A DNA stretch of 64,000 bases from Rossellomorea sp. BNER (lineage in GTDB: Bacteria > Bacillota > Bacilli > Bacillales > Bacillaceae_B). The position numbers and the translations under genes were made by a program. The stretch is from NCBI GenBank assembly GCA_024213275.1, contig JANAVG010000005.1, forward strand, positions 142,516-206,515. The letters run 5' to 3'. The notes beneath the pieces were generated by a model. It had not been told where the DNA came from, did no database searches, and worked only from the letters and a program-made list of their open reading frames with translations. Positions 44,302 through 53,866 of the stretch are shown piece after piece; positions within the stretch are counted from its first letter, which is position 1, and each line of letters starts with the position of its first letter.

Positions 44302-45606
44302 CTAGGGAGAAGAGCTAGCTTCAAATCCCTCCTCGTTGTCTTTTTTATAAACCGGAAGAATCACATGTACACTCGTTCCAATACCCACTTCACTTTCAAT
44401 CTCTAGAGATCCTTTATGATCCTGGATAATTTTTTGACTAATGGTTAATCCAAGACCCATTCCTTTTTCCTTTAATGTAAAGAACGGTTCTCCTAGTTTT
44501 TTTAAGCGATCAGGCGGAATTCCGACACCTTGATCTTGGATGGTGATTTTCAGTTGATTATTCTTGTTCGTTATCATTATGTTGATTTCGCCGGTCTTCA
44601 TCGCGTCTATAGCATTCTTAATCACATTGATTAACACTTGGATGAGTTGATTTTTATCGCCGAAAATTTTCTTTTCCTTTGATTGATCACCTACAACAAG
44701 GTTAATGCCTTTTAGTAGTGCTTCATGACTCATGACATTTTTGACATACCCCATGACCTCACAAATATTGAGGGGCTTGTGGGCTTTTGATTCAGGTTTT
44801 GCTAGGATTAGCAGGTCACTCACGATTTGGTTAATGCGATCCATTTCAGAAGACATCACATCGAGATAACTAGCAGGAACATCATCATTTTCTTCTAATA
44901 GCTGAATAAACCCTTTAATGCTAGTCAGAGGATTTCGGATTTCATGAGCAATTCCCGCAGCAAGCTCACCAACTACAGAAAGCTTTTCCGTTTTGATTAG
45001 CATATCTTCGGCTACCTTTTGCTGTGTAATGTCACGACCAATGGTGACTAACCCTTTCCGTTCCCCATTAGGATAAAACAACGGGACTTTAATCACATCA
45101 AAGGTTTTTAATTCTCCAGATGGAATAAAGAAGGATTCCTCTCCACGGGACAGCTTCCTTGATTTCCATGTCCGTTCATCTGATATAATACAATAGTCAT
45201 ACGCCTCTTTAAAAAAAGGATTTAACTCTCCCAATTCAATATCTGTTTTCCCCGCATAGCTAATATCCTTAAGCTGGTAAAGTTCACAACCAAACTCGTT
45301 AATCTTTAGCCATCTACCCTTTCCATCTTTAAAACAGACGAAATCCGGGAGGGAATGGAGGAGTGTCGATAATCGCTTCTCTTCTTCCATTAATTCCTGA
45401 TAAACCATGTGAAAGCTGACAAAAGATTTGACCATTTTCCAAACCAAATAAAGCATAATGAGACCTATCAAAATGCTAATAGAGACTGTCCAGCTTTTCT
45501 CGGTAAAAAAAGAAATAGAAAGTACTTGAATAAGTACGAGAAAAATGAAGGTGTATATATAGTTAAACCAATTTTGGGTTCTGAGATTTTGCGTAAAGGT
45601 ATTCAT
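44302..45606 (-). CDS. PAS-domain sensor histidine kinase, orphan
   Basis: 434 residues. Two membrane helices close together (about 14-34 and 40-58), a cytoplasmic PAS domain (about 75-200; SLPDFVCFKDGKGRWLKINE), HisKA with AAGIAHEIRNPLTSIKGF (His221) and an ATPase domain (NVIKNAIDAM, IQDQGVGIP, GMGLGLTISQKI). The HEIRNPLTSIKGF form is that of the sporulation phosphorelay kinases KinA-E. No response regulator is adjacent, as is usual for those. ATG at 45606 follows AAGGTG. A role in feeding Spo0F is an inference. Confidence 0.9.
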   Translation of the reverse strand: MNTFTQNLRTQNWFNYIYTFIFLVLIQVLSISFFTEKSWTVSISILIGLIMLYLVWKMVKSFVSFHMVYQELMEEEKRLSTLLHSLPDFVCFKDGKGRWLKINEFGCELYQLKDISYAGKTDIELGELNPFFKEAYDYCIISDERTWKSRKLSRGEESFFIPSGELKTFDVIKVPLFYPNGERKGLVTIGRDITQQKVAEDMLIKTEKLSVVGELAAGIAHEIRNPLTSIKGFIQLLEENDDVPASYLDVMSSEMDRINQIVSDLLILAKPESKAHKPLNICEVMGYVKNVMSHEALLKGINLVVGDQSKEKKIFGDKNQLIQVLINVIKNAIDAMKTGEINIMITNKNNQLKITIQDQGVGIPPDRLKKLGEPFFTLKEKGMGLGLTISQKIIQDHKGSLEIESEVGIGTSVHVILPVYKKDNEEGFEASSSP

Positions 45607-45724
45607 ATTTCTCACCTTGATTATTGTTATTTCTTTAATCATACCATGAAGAAAATGGTTCCAATATAGAAGATATATAAAAAACAGATGTCCCTTTATA
45701 AAGAACATCTGTCTTGTTTCACCA

Positions 45725-46660
45725 TTATTTCACTTTTTCCAACATATCTTTCGTCATTTTTGCTAAATCATATTCCGCTTTGAAGCCCCATTCTTGCGAA
45801 GCAGCTGAAGCATCAATTGCATTAGGCCAGCTTTCGGCAATTCCTTGTCTAATTGGGTCTACATCATAGCTTAATTCAAAACTAGGAATATGCTTCTGAA
45901 TTTCTTCTGTAATGGTTTCTGGTGCGATGCTCATTGCTGTAACATTAAATGAGTTACGGTGCTTTAGTTTAGCAGGATCTGCCTCCATTAAATCAATGAC
46001 TGCATTTAACGCATCCGGCATATACATCATATCCATGTATGTACCTTCACCAATATAAGAAGTATAAGCAGCTTTTTTTACTGCTTCATAGTAAATTTCC
46101 ACGGCATAATCCGTTGTGCCTCCACCTGGTTGAGTTACATAGGAGATGAGACCTGGGAAACGCAGTCCTCTTGTATCTACTCCAAAGCGGCTATAATAAT
46201 AATCTGATAATAGCTCACCAGATACCTTATTTACCCCATACATGGTTGTTGGACGTTGAATAGTATCTTGTGGTGTTGCTTCTTTCGGCGTAGAAGGTCC
46301 GAATGCTCCAATGGAACTTGGTGTAAAAAATTTACAATCCAACTCTCTAGCCGTTTCTAATGCATTCACAAGCCCGCCCATATTAATATTCCAAGCTAAA
46401 AGTGGCTTTTTCTCTGCTGTTGCCGATAACAAAGCAGCTAGATGAATGATCGTATCCGCATTATGTTTTTTCGTTAGATCATGCATTTTCTGTGCATCTG
46501 TTACATCTAAAATTTCAAAGGGTCCGCCTTTGACCACTTCACTATCTGATTCCCGGATGTCTGTGGCAATGACATTGTCAGTTCCATATACTTCACGTAA
46601 TTTCATTGTAAGCTCGGAACCGATTTGCCCAAGAGCACCTGTTAATAAAATCTTTTTCAT
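45725..46660 (-). CDS. tdh: L-threonine 3-dehydrogenase, SDR type
   Basis: Oxidises threonine to 2-amino-3-ketobutyrate with NAD. 311 residues of the extended SDR (epimerase) type, with [10 protein letters not shown] (NAD-binding), [22 protein letters not shown], and [11 protein letters not shown] (catalytic Tyr-x3-Lys). This is the class known from archaea and some bacteria, not the zinc MDR type found in B. subtilis. It follows kbl on the same strand with an intervening hairpin, so the two make the threonine-to-glycine pathway. GGAGG precedes the ATG. Confidence 0.92.
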   Translation of the reverse strand: MKKILLTGALGQIGSELTMKLREVYGTDNVIATDIRESDSEVVKGGPFEILDVTDAQKMHDLTKKHNADTIIHLAALLSATAEKKPLLAWNINMGGLVNALETARELDCKFFTPSSIGAFGPSTPKEATPQDTIQRPTTMYGVNKVSGELLSDYYYSRFGVDTRGLRFPGLISYVTQPGGGTTDYAVEIYYEAVKKAAYTSYIGEGTYMDMMYMPDALNAVIDLMEADPAKLKHRNSFNVTAMSIAPETITEEIQKHIPSFELSYDVDPIRQGIAESWPNAIDASAASQEWGFKAEYDLAKMTKDMLEKVK

Positions 46661-46715
46661 TATTCAACCTCCAAGTTACTGTCCATCTTGTTGTCATTCT
46701 ATTTTCTCAAAATAA

Positions 46716-46754
46716 ACCTTCTGAATAGGAAAGGGACCTATTTATTCAGAAGGT
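46716..46754 (-). terminator. Hairpin between kbl and tdh
   Basis: ACCTTCTGAATA (46754-46743 on the minus strand) pairs with TATTCAGAAGGT (46727-46716), followed by TTATTTT. It could partly terminate kbl transcription or balance tdh expression. Confidence 0.65.
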
Positions 46755-46772
46755 AAACTTATTCTCTATGTT

Positions 46773-47963
46773 TTAAATGATCCCTAGCTCTTTTCCAACT
46801 TTTTCGTAGATCGCAAGTGCGTTGTCTAGCATTTCTTTCGTATGGGCTGCAGTTGGCATATTACGAACACGGCCCGTGCCTCTTGGGACTGTTGGGAATA
46901 CGATTGATTTAGCATAAACCCCTTCCTCATTTAGGCGCTTACTGAATTTCTGTGTCGTTTTTTCATCCCCAATAATACATGGAGTAATCGGTGTTTCACT
47001 ATTTCCAATATCAAAGCCAAGCTTCTTTAATCCTTCTTTTAAGTAACGGCTATTTTCCCACATTTGGTCTTGAAGATCTGTGCTATTTGTAATTAATTCG
47101 AGAGACTTAATAGTTGCTGCTACATCTGCTGGTGTAACAGCTGTTGAGAACAAGAATGGTCTGGAACGAACTTTTAACCAGTCAATCAAGGATTGTTTCC
47201 CAGCTACATATCCTCCAACTACTCCAATCGCTTTTGAAAGAGTTCCCATTTGGAAATCCACTTTATCTGACAAGCCGAAATGTTTTACCGTTCCTGCTCC
47301 TTTTCCAAGTACACCAGAACCATGAGCGTCATCCACATACACCATAATATCGAACTCTTCGGCAATCTCTACAATTTCTGGAAGCTTCGCAACATCCCCG
47401 TCCATGGAGAAGACACCATCTGTAATAATCATTAGTTTGTTGTATTGTCCGGACTCTTTCGCTTCTTTTGCCTTGGCTCTTAAGTCTTCCATATCAGAGT
47501 GATTGAAACGGATAACTTTTGCTCTTGATAAACGACAGCCGTCAATGATTGACGCGTGATTTAGTTCGTCTGATAAAATAGCATCATTTTTATCCATAAC
47601 CGCCGAAATCGCTGCCATATTACAGTTGAATCCAGATTGATAGGAAATTGCCGCTTCCGTTCCTTTAAACTCTGCAAGTTTTTCTTCGAGTTTCACATGA
47701 AGGTCTAATGTTCCATTAATCGTACGAACAGCTCCTGCCCCTACACCATATTCTTTAATGGCTTCAATAGCTACTTCTTTCATGCGTTCATCTGTTGCAA
47801 GACCTAAATAGTTATTAGACGAAAGATTAATTAGTTCTCTCCCGTCAATTTTAATGATCGCTCCATTGGCACCTTCAACAGGATCAATTTCGTTATATAG
47901 CCCACGCTCTTTGAGGTCATCTAAATTTTCTTTAAGAAAATGATCTAATGTCTTACTTGTCAT
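46773..47963 (-). CDS. kbl: Glycine C-acetyltransferase (2-amino-3-ketobutyrate CoA ligase)
   Basis: PLP enzyme that splits 2-amino-3-ketobutyrate with CoA to glycine and acetyl-CoA. 396 residues. Alpha-oxoamine synthase features: [20 protein letters not shown] near 46, [49 protein letters not shown] (PLP-binding Asp) and [15 protein letters not shown] with the PLP Lys. ATG at 47963 after GGAGG. A near-consensus cre site lies 32 bases upstream, so carbon catabolite control is likely. Confidence 0.95.
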   Translation of the reverse strand: MTSKTLDHFLKENLDDLKERGLYNEIDPVEGANGAIIKIDGRELINLSSNNYLGLATDERMKEVAIEAIKEYGVGAGAVRTINGTLDLHVKLEEKLAEFKGTEAAISYQSGFNCNMAAISAVMDKNDAILSDELNHASIIDGCRLSRAKVIRFNHSDMEDLRAKAKEAKESGQYNKLMIITDGVFSMDGDVAKLPEIVEIAEEFDIMVYVDDAHGSGVLGKGAGTVKHFGLSDKVDFQMGTLSKAIGVVGGYVAGKQSLIDWLKVRSRPFLFSTAVTPADVAATIKSLELITNSTDLQDQMWENSRYLKEGLKKLGFDIGNSETPITPCIIGDEKTTQKFSKRLNEEGVYAKSIVFPTVPRGTGRVRNMPTAAHTKEMLDNALAIYEKVGKELGII

Positions 47964-47994
47964 AACGTCAATTCCTCCATTTAATAGGTAGTAA

Positions 47995-48008
47995 TGTAAA
48001 CGCTTCAT
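47995..48008 (+). promoter_or_regulatory. CcpA cre-like site upstream of kbl
   Basis: TGTAAACGCTTCAT matches TGWAARCGYTWNCW at all but one position. It lies between the probable promoter and the kbl ATG, a position that would repress by blocking. Confidence 0.6.
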
Positions 48009-48237
48009 AAACATATGTCCATCCATGATGTACAATTAATTCGAGTTTTCTGTCTATTTTATGCGTTTTTAAGTATAATTACATCTTACCATGTTTTTGT
48101 GTGGCGGACAAAGAATCTCTTTATCAAAGTATAGTATTTGCTTAGGATTCTTTTTTTATAAGAAAAGCGGAAGCCCCAAGATATAGTTAATCTTTACATC
48201 CCTTAAACATTCCCTATTTTTTCAAAAAAAAAAAGAA

Positions 48238-48269
48238 AAGCAACCATTTCGAAAATGAAATGGTTGCTT
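48238..48269 (-). terminator. Terminator after the secreted metalloprotease
   Basis: AAGCAACCATTTC pairs perfectly with GAAATGGTTGCTT around GAAAAT, then a T run on the minus strand. A 15-base fragment of the GCGGAAGC repeat lies upstream at 48163. Confidence 0.85.
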
Positions 48270-48284
48270 ACCGACTAGTCTTTT

Positions 48285-50438
48285 TTACCGTGTTTTTTTT
48301 GACTTTCCAGGTTTGTCTGGCTTACCTGGTTTATCTTTTTTCGTTTTAATTTCATAACTAAATGAAACAGGATCCTTACTACCTGAAGGGGCCGCATAGG
48401 ATGTGATCATGCTTGTATTCCCTTTTTTAAATAGCCCTTTTAATTTTACAGAGTCTTGTTCTGTAATGTTAAATGGATCAATCGTTACCACGTCATACTT
48501 TGTTTTTGGATTCTTTTTAGAACCAATTGTTCTTTCATTAATAAATGTAACCGTATATTCAACATATTGACCTAAAATTTCGTTAAGAGAATTAAAACCT
48601 TCAGTTGAGCTACCGTCATTTGTATAGCCGATTTCAGGAATCTCGATATTATCGATAAACCATCCCTCATCGTTACTACCCCAATCGGTAAGATAACGGA
48701 AGGAAACAAGAATTTCTTTCCCGGCATATGCACTTAAGTCAAATGATTCTTCTTTCCAGCCTTCATTAGTTCCTGTGAATCCTGGAACATTCTTTTTAAT
48801 TGTTGGATGTCCTTCTTCTACAACATCAGAACGAGTATTTTCGTTCGCTATTGATGTCCACGTTTGACCGTTATCAGTAGATACTTGAACGACACCGAAA
48901 TCCCACTGTTCTTCAATTTTATAATAGTTATCAAATTGAAGTGTAGCTTTATCTACATTTGAAAGGTCTGCATTAAAGATCAATGCATTATCTGATTCGT
49001 CTCCCGTATTCCCCCAAAGAACTTGATTATTAGAACCAAGTGGATCATTTACAGACTCCCAAGGAATTGGTAAGAAGTCAACTCCATCAAATGAAACGCC
49101 TTCTACCTTCTTATCAAATTCTAACGCTTTAAAGTCTCCACCCCAAGCAGGAACACCTTCTTTTTCAAACTCTAATGCTTTTTCAAAGTTTACAGTCATT
49201 CCACGCTTAGTTCCTTCTTTATCCACTTCAAGATCACGTAGATCAATGCTATCGAAGTTATACTTATCTCCAGCCTTTGGATCATCAAGAGCTAAAGCCG
49301 TTATAAAGTTTTGATAAACCTCTGTGAAGTCCTCTTCCGCTCCGAATTGTTTAAGTGTTGCATTTACGCTATCAATTCCGATGGTTTCATTTGTAGCAAG
49401 CTCACGGATAAACTCTTGTCCATATTTGTCATACATATAAAGAGTAAATAAGTAAACTTGTCCATAGTCTGCGATAGTTTCTGGGCCAGTTTCAGCTGAA
49501 CGATGCTCATCCCAGTTTACTAAGGAGTTCTCTGGATGATCTAGGTAAAAGTTAATAGAACCTGCATCATGTCCATATCCACCAAGATACTCAGAGAATG
49601 TTGACATCCCTTCGTTTAACCAGGTTTCTTCCGCACCATCATTGTCAGCGTGGATTAAATGCTGTAGCTCATGAATAGTTGTTCCGAAGAACGTACTTTC
49701 TAATCTTGTTTCCCAACTATTTGTATCAATGGTAACGATGTTTCTATCTGTGTAGTTCTCCAACGTTTGCCAGAAAAATCCAGCAACGAAGAATGGGTAG
49801 TCAGGGTTTGTGAAATTATCATCTTTTATATTATCAACAAGCATGATAATTTTATCATTGCCTGTGTAATAACCTTCTGGGACTATACCTAAATCTTCTA
49901 ATTGGGCATTGGAACCATCCAGACTATCTGGCATTCCAAAGAATGACGTTGCTTTAGGATAGATGTTGCTATCAAATTCATCTCGAAGCTTATCCACCTG
50001 TTCCTGTGTAACTACATGGGCAGGACGCGGGTCACCTTCTGGGAAACCTAAATCATTTGCTACCCAAATTTCAACATTTTCTCCGACACTACGAAGAGTA
50101 AAGTCCTTTAATTTTAAATCACGATTAAGAAACTTTTTCGTTCCTCCATCATATGTAAAATACTCATCACCTGAAGAATTTTCTTCTCCTTCAGTTTCAT
50201 TAAAATGGATTCCCTTCGCTTGCTGTTTTAATTCTGCTTCCGCTTTTTTAAGGAAATCCTCGTTTTGGGATAATTGGTTTAGGACTCCATCAATATCTAC
50301 ACGATCTCCGTAACGTTCCACATCCCATTTAGGTGAGTTTGTTGCTGCTTCCGCTGTAGAGGCAGGACTTGCAACAGGGGCTAAAAGTGAGAGGGCTAAA
50401 GCACCGGTGGATAAAATGGATAATAATTTCGTTTTCAC
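48285..50438 (-). CDS. Secreted zinc metalloprotease with immune-inhibitor-A-like C-terminal region
   Basis: 717 residues. Sec signal peptide (about 1-32, ending ASTAEAA), propeptide-like region, then a gluzincin-type zinc site HELQH (256-260) followed by ETWLNEGMSTFSEYL, whose Glu is the likely third ligand. The second half has a jelly-roll repeat (FDNYYKIEEQWDFGVVQVST, WFIDNIEIPEIG), as in the C-terminal part of immune inhibitor A (M6) proteins, and a basic Lys/Pro-rich tail that may bind the cell wall. GTG at 50438 has GGAAGGAG 8 bases upstream. Substrate unknown. Confidence 0.86.
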   Translation of the reverse strand: MKTKLLSILSTGALALSLLAPVASPASTAEAATNSPKWDVERYGDRVDIDGVLNQLSQNEDFLKKAEAELKQQAKGIHFNETEGEENSSGDEYFTYDGGTKKFLNRDLKLKDFTLRSVGENVEIWVANDLGFPEGDPRPAHVVTQEQVDKLRDEFDSNIYPKATSFFGMPDSLDGSNAQLEDLGIVPEGYYTGNDKIIMLVDNIKDDNFTNPDYPFFVAGFFWQTLENYTDRNIVTIDTNSWETRLESTFFGTTIHELQHLIHADNDGAEETWLNEGMSTFSEYLGGYGHDAGSINFYLDHPENSLVNWDEHRSAETGPETIADYGQVYLFTLYMYDKYGQEFIRELATNETIGIDSVNATLKQFGAEEDFTEVYQNFITALALDDPKAGDKYNFDSIDLRDLEVDKEGTKRGMTVNFEKALEFEKEGVPAWGGDFKALEFDKKVEGVSFDGVDFLPIPWESVNDPLGSNNQVLWGNTGDESDNALIFNADLSNVDKATLQFDNYYKIEEQWDFGVVQVSTDNGQTWTSIANENTRSDVVEEGHPTIKKNVPGFTGTNEGWKEESFDLSAYAGKEILVSFRYLTDWGSNDEGWFIDNIEIPEIGYTNDGSSTEGFNSLNEILGQYVEYTVTFINERTIGSKKNPKTKYDVVTIDPFNITEQDSVKLKGLFKKGNTSMITSYAAPSGSKDPVSFSYEIKTKKDKPGKPDKPGKSKKTR

Positions 50439-50872
50439 TATCAAAACTCCTTCCAATAGTTTAATAGATTTGATCTCACCTGATTTATCTTAACATAGAT
50501 AATTTTTAGAAAAAAGAAAAATTTCCGAATTAACAGATAGGTATTAATACCCAAAAACATCCTATTATTGAGAAATAATACTAAATAATCTAATGCTTCG
50601 ACTTGGTTTCGACTTAATGAACTACAGGTGTACAATTTCCTACATATAAAAATGATTATATTTACCCATAAGTCATTTAGTGTTGCGAAACAAAAGAAAA
50701 AGCCCAGCATATTACGAAGGGATACTTACGGGTTTATTCCGAGAATGTAAGCATTACTGGTTTGTAGCTTATTCCTACCTTTATCGAGTTTTGAAAAATA
50801 CTGGTCATTTCTCTTTTATCAGTCGAGATTTTCAAAATACCGGTTGAAGTTTTCATTATTGCGTTCATTCTA
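50439..50872. other. Upstream region of the metalloprotease
   Basis: AT-rich, no gene recognised. Around 50775-50860 two similar phrases occur: CGAGTTTTGAAAAATACTGGTC and CGAGATTTTCAAAATACCGG, about 47 bases apart. The metalloprotease promoter should lie in 50450-50700. Confidence 0.4.
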
Positions 50873-51107
50873 CAAAGCTGTTTTCGTAAACATTGTTGAT
50901 ATTTGAAAAGGGTTGGTTGGTTTCCTCTTCAGGATGCTCGCTTTCCTCAGGGCGGGCGTTGAGCCACCTCGTCGCTTTGCTCCTGCGGGTGCGGGATCTC
51001 ACACCTGTCCCGCTTCTCCTGCAGGAGTCTCGTACCTGCAGCGGAGACCAACCTTTTTACATAACTTTATGTTCTAAAAAACAACAATCTCTTAGGAAAC
51101 AGCTTTC
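50873..51107. mobile_element. TIR-1 element with GC-rich interior
   Basis: Left end CAAAGCTGTTTTCGTAAACA then TTGTTG; right end CAACAATCTCTTAGGAAACA then GCTTTCTA, an inverted repeat related to the TIRs at 14991, 17331 and 42500. The 130-base interior (50930-51055) is GC-rich and carries GGATGCTCGCTTTCCTCAGG, GTTGAGCCACCTCGTCGCTT and CTGCAGGAGTCTCGTACC, phrases common in Bacillus genomes. An 84-codon frame is not credible. Confidence 0.78.
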
Positions 51108-51219
51108 TACAAATATCTACAATCATCTTCACAAATCCAAAGTATAAATGATAAAAAAAAGACTTTCTTTGTGTTGAAATAAAAGTGTGGTAAACTGTCA
51201 ATAAAAGGAGGCGGATTTG

Positions 51220-52608
51220 ATGATTACAAATGTTCTGCTCGAAGGGAAAGAAATTGGCCGGGCCAAATTAATTCTCAAACGCATCGCTCTATATAAACAG
51301 TTATCCTTTATTGAGGCGACTGATGAACACGAACACTACTATCTCATATTCTATAAAGAACAATTCCTAACTGCCAAAAAGACCAATAAACTGCGACGAC
51401 AATCGTTTATTGAAGAGGCATTTAAAAAGGGAATTGTTTTTTTATGTCCTCATCCGGTGGCGACTGAGCTTATTCAAAAATATAAAAGCTTAAAAATAAT
51501 CACGTTCAATCAGCTTTATACAACTTGTAGAAATTCCTATTCCCCTCAGGAAGTGTCCCTTATCTTCCGAGCACTCGATTCCTTTATCTCAACAGAAAAA
51601 TTAGTTCGCTTAATTCGTAAAGAATTCTATCAATATCGAAGGGACGGGAAATTCCTACATGCATATCAAATTTTATGGATTTTAAAAGAACTAGCTCCTG
51701 ATCACTCTTGGGTCAAACAATCAAATCAGGATCATTCCTTTTCCAAATACGAGAAAATCTATCAGCAATCTTACAAAGAATTACTACAGAACGATCCTCA
51801 CTACGTATATCAAAAGGTATGGGAAGATCGTGATCAATTAAATAACCAAGAAATTCTTGAGAAGTTTCTTCAAAAAGAAGGATTAACTCCAACACTGACA
51901 GCTTATAAACTGGAAGAATTCAACAAGAACCAAACGGACTCCTACTATCAATCATTGTTACATTTTCTAAATTCCACCTATCCACCTGAAATCATTCTAG
52001 ACATTCATGCATGTTTAGCAAGTGAATTGCCTAAATATCTTCCTATACAACAGTATCAATTCGATTATTTCCTTAAACTGAAACAATTTGAAGAAGCTTT
52101 ACAGGTTCTAGTTAAATCCCCTGCTCTGACGATTAAAAACCAAAATAGTCTGACAGGAATTTTTGAAGAAATTGATTGGGAAAGCTCTTCAATACCGCTG
52201 GAAAAAATGAGTCAAATCGTCATACCGCTTTTAAAAAATCAGCCCGAAAAACTAAATCAAATCCTAAAATCCTGTATAAAAGCACTTATTCAACATCATG
52301 ATGTTCAATATATTGAGGAATGGCTAATGCCACTAAGCGAACATAAATTGAAAATCCCCATAGCTGAAAGAATTAAAGAAATGGGAAGATTACACGAAGA
52401 TCCTGACCAGCAGTCGAAACTTGGTGAATACTATTATCAATACCAACAGCTTGACCGAGCCATTGAATGTTTTACATGGGACATGGAATTAAAGCCGAAC
52501 GACCCATCCCCAATCAAGTGGCTCAACAGACTCTACCAAGAAAAAGGCATGGCCCATGAATCTAAAGCCTACCAGCAGCTCCTAATCCAAATGCAAAAGC
52601 AAGCATAG
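51220..52608 (+). CDS. TPR-like repeat protein of unknown function
   Basis: 462 residues, cytoplasmic, helical throughout. The last 60 residues (KLGEYYYQYQQLDRAIECFT, then MELKPNDPSPIKWLNRLYQE) form a recognisable tetratricopeptide pair; earlier helices are degenerate repeats. The N-terminal 60 residues (ITNVLLEGKEIGRAKLILKR) look like a small alpha/beta domain. I do not recognise a named family. ATG at 51220 follows AGGAGG at 8 bases. Alone on its strand, ended by a 48-base palindrome. Confidence 0.75.
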   Translation: MITNVLLEGKEIGRAKLILKRIALYKQLSFIEATDEHEHYYLIFYKEQFLTAKKTNKLRRQSFIEEAFKKGIVFLCPHPVATELIQKYKSLKIITFNQLYTTCRNSYSPQEVSLIFRALDSFISTEKLVRLIRKEFYQYRRDGKFLHAYQILWILKELAPDHSWVKQSNQDHSFSKYEKIYQQSYKELLQNDPHYVYQKVWEDRDQLNNQEILEKFLQKEGLTPTLTAYKLEEFNKNQTDSYYQSLLHFLNSTYPPEIILDIHACLASELPKYLPIQQYQFDYFLKLKQFEEALQVLVKSPALTIKNQNSLTGIFEEIDWESSSIPLEKMSQIVIPLLKNQPEKLNQILKSCIKALIQHHDVQYIEEWLMPLSEHKLKIPIAERIKEMGRLHEDPDQQSKLGEYYYQYQQLDRAIECFTWDMELKPNDPSPIKWLNRLYQEKGMAHESKAYQQLLIQMQKQA

Positions 52609-52626
52609 AGTAACGCGTTAACGTAA

Positions 52627-52680
52627 TGAGGGACGGTTCTTGGTCGCTTTAAAGCGACCAAGAACCGTCCCTCAGTTTTT
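52627..52680. terminator. 48-base perfect palindrome of the GGGACGG family
   Basis: TGAGGGACGGTTCTTGGTCG then CTTT is followed immediately by its exact reverse complement, centre between 52650 and 52651, with no loop bases. TTTTT follows at 52676. It sits between convergent TPR and ATP-grasp genes, so it is a likely bidirectional terminator. Confidence 0.85.
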
Positions 52681-52697
52681 CACCGCGGTGAAGCAGT

Positions 52698-53630
52698 TTA
52701 GAGATTTCCCTGTTGTTTGAAATGCTTTGCCATTTCGAGCATTCCGAATTTGCCTGCTTTTTGTTCGGCTTCGCTATTGTAGTTAGTGTTGGTATTGACG
52801 TCATATGTGTAAATCTCGTTTTGATCATCTTCTATAAACTCGATTCCTGCCATTGCTATCTCATTGTTTTGTAGAAAGCGTTCATATTTTTCGATGATAG
52901 GATGATTGAAATTCTCTCTAATTTCAAACTTTGGTTTAGACTCCGCTTCAATACCTGTGGGACAGAACATATCACCAATCCTACAAGCATCCGCAGGACA
53001 CAATTCAAAGCCTTCCGAGGTATCTACTCTCACTGCATATAGAAATTTCCCACCAATAAACTCACAGCGAGTAATGGACGAATCTGGGGATTGTACATAC
53101 TCCTGAATCAACGTAATGCCATCAATAGATTCTTCAAAGTGTGGTCCATACACATATTCTCGAAGAGCTTCAACAGATTGGAATAGCTGCACACCCAAGC
53201 CTTTTCCAGCCCGATTATGCTTGGTGATAAATGGTGTGGTTTGAAGCTTTTCCGCTGCTTGAATGATTTGTTCTTTCCCTACTGCGGCAATCGTTTTAGG
53301 AGTTCGGACACTATCCTTTTGTAGTGCTGTATATTGATTCACTTTACTAAGCTCAAGCTGAAGTGCACGAGTTCCATTCAAAACCGTTCTTCCGTACTGC
53401 TCTAACCAAGAAAGTATAGCTCCAGTAAGTTCTGGTGCATAGCGATGATCCCTGGTGTGAGAAGAAGCACTGATTCGATTATAAAAAAGACCATCAGGTG
53501 GTTCATTAGTTAAGTCGACCATTCCCTTATCTAAGAACCATTCTTCATATGGAACATCTAATTCTTCTAAGCGATTCACTAAATGATCTGTCCACTCTTT
53601 ATTTTCATGAATGATATATAATTTTTTCAT
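52698..53630 (-). CDS. ATP-grasp protein (RimK-like)
   Basis: 310 residues. ATP-grasp features: FITKHNRAGKGLGVQLF (Lys and Gly-rich loop), ITLIQEYVQ, and the Mg-binding GIEFIEDD...YDVNTNTNYN end. The best relatives are RimK-like glutamate or amino-acid ligases; the substrate is unknown. The VRVDTSEGFELCPADAC segment, two Cys-containing loops and an N-terminal DHRY motif are distinctive. GGAGGG precedes the ATG at 53630. No neighbour points to a pathway. Confidence 0.82.
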   Translation of the reverse strand: MKKLYIIHENKEWTDHLVNRLEELDVPYEEWFLDKGMVDLTNEPPDGLFYNRISASSHTRDHRYAPELTGAILSWLEQYGRTVLNGTRALQLELSKVNQYTALQKDSVRTPKTIAAVGKEQIIQAAEKLQTTPFITKHNRAGKGLGVQLFQSVEALREYVYGPHFEESIDGITLIQEYVQSPDSSITRCEFIGGKFLYAVRVDTSEGFELCPADACRIGDMFCPTGIEAESKPKFEIRENFNHPIIEKYERFLQNNEIAMAGIEFIEDDQNEIYTYDVNTNTNYNSEAEQKAGKFGMLEMAKHFKQQGNL

Positions 53631-53866
53631 AGATAGCCCTCCAATTTAAGTTAATTAAAGTATACAAAACTGATCGGATTTATCAACTCATTACTTTACT
53701 TTACAAGATATAAGTAGACTTTTTCTATTAGACAGTAAATTGAACAAAATCTATTGATATAATTATCGGAAAATTTCTAATTACCATAAGAAAATCGAAC
53801 AATACCCTTTTATTTTTGCCAAATTGATATATAATGTGATAGTGACAAAATAATAGAGGTGATATT

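Noticed and set aside
44133..44324. 63-codon minus-strand frame
   Set aside because: Produced by the TCAACTT repeats before the P450 (VEVENKVG-type repeats); no ribosome binding site.
50893..51147. 84-codon plus-strand frame
   Set aside because: Covers the GC-rich interior of a repeat element and carries no start signal.
53631..53866. yybP-ykoY manganese riboswitch upstream of the TerC-like gene
   Set aside because: The region was searched because of the gene family, but the consensus helices are not present.
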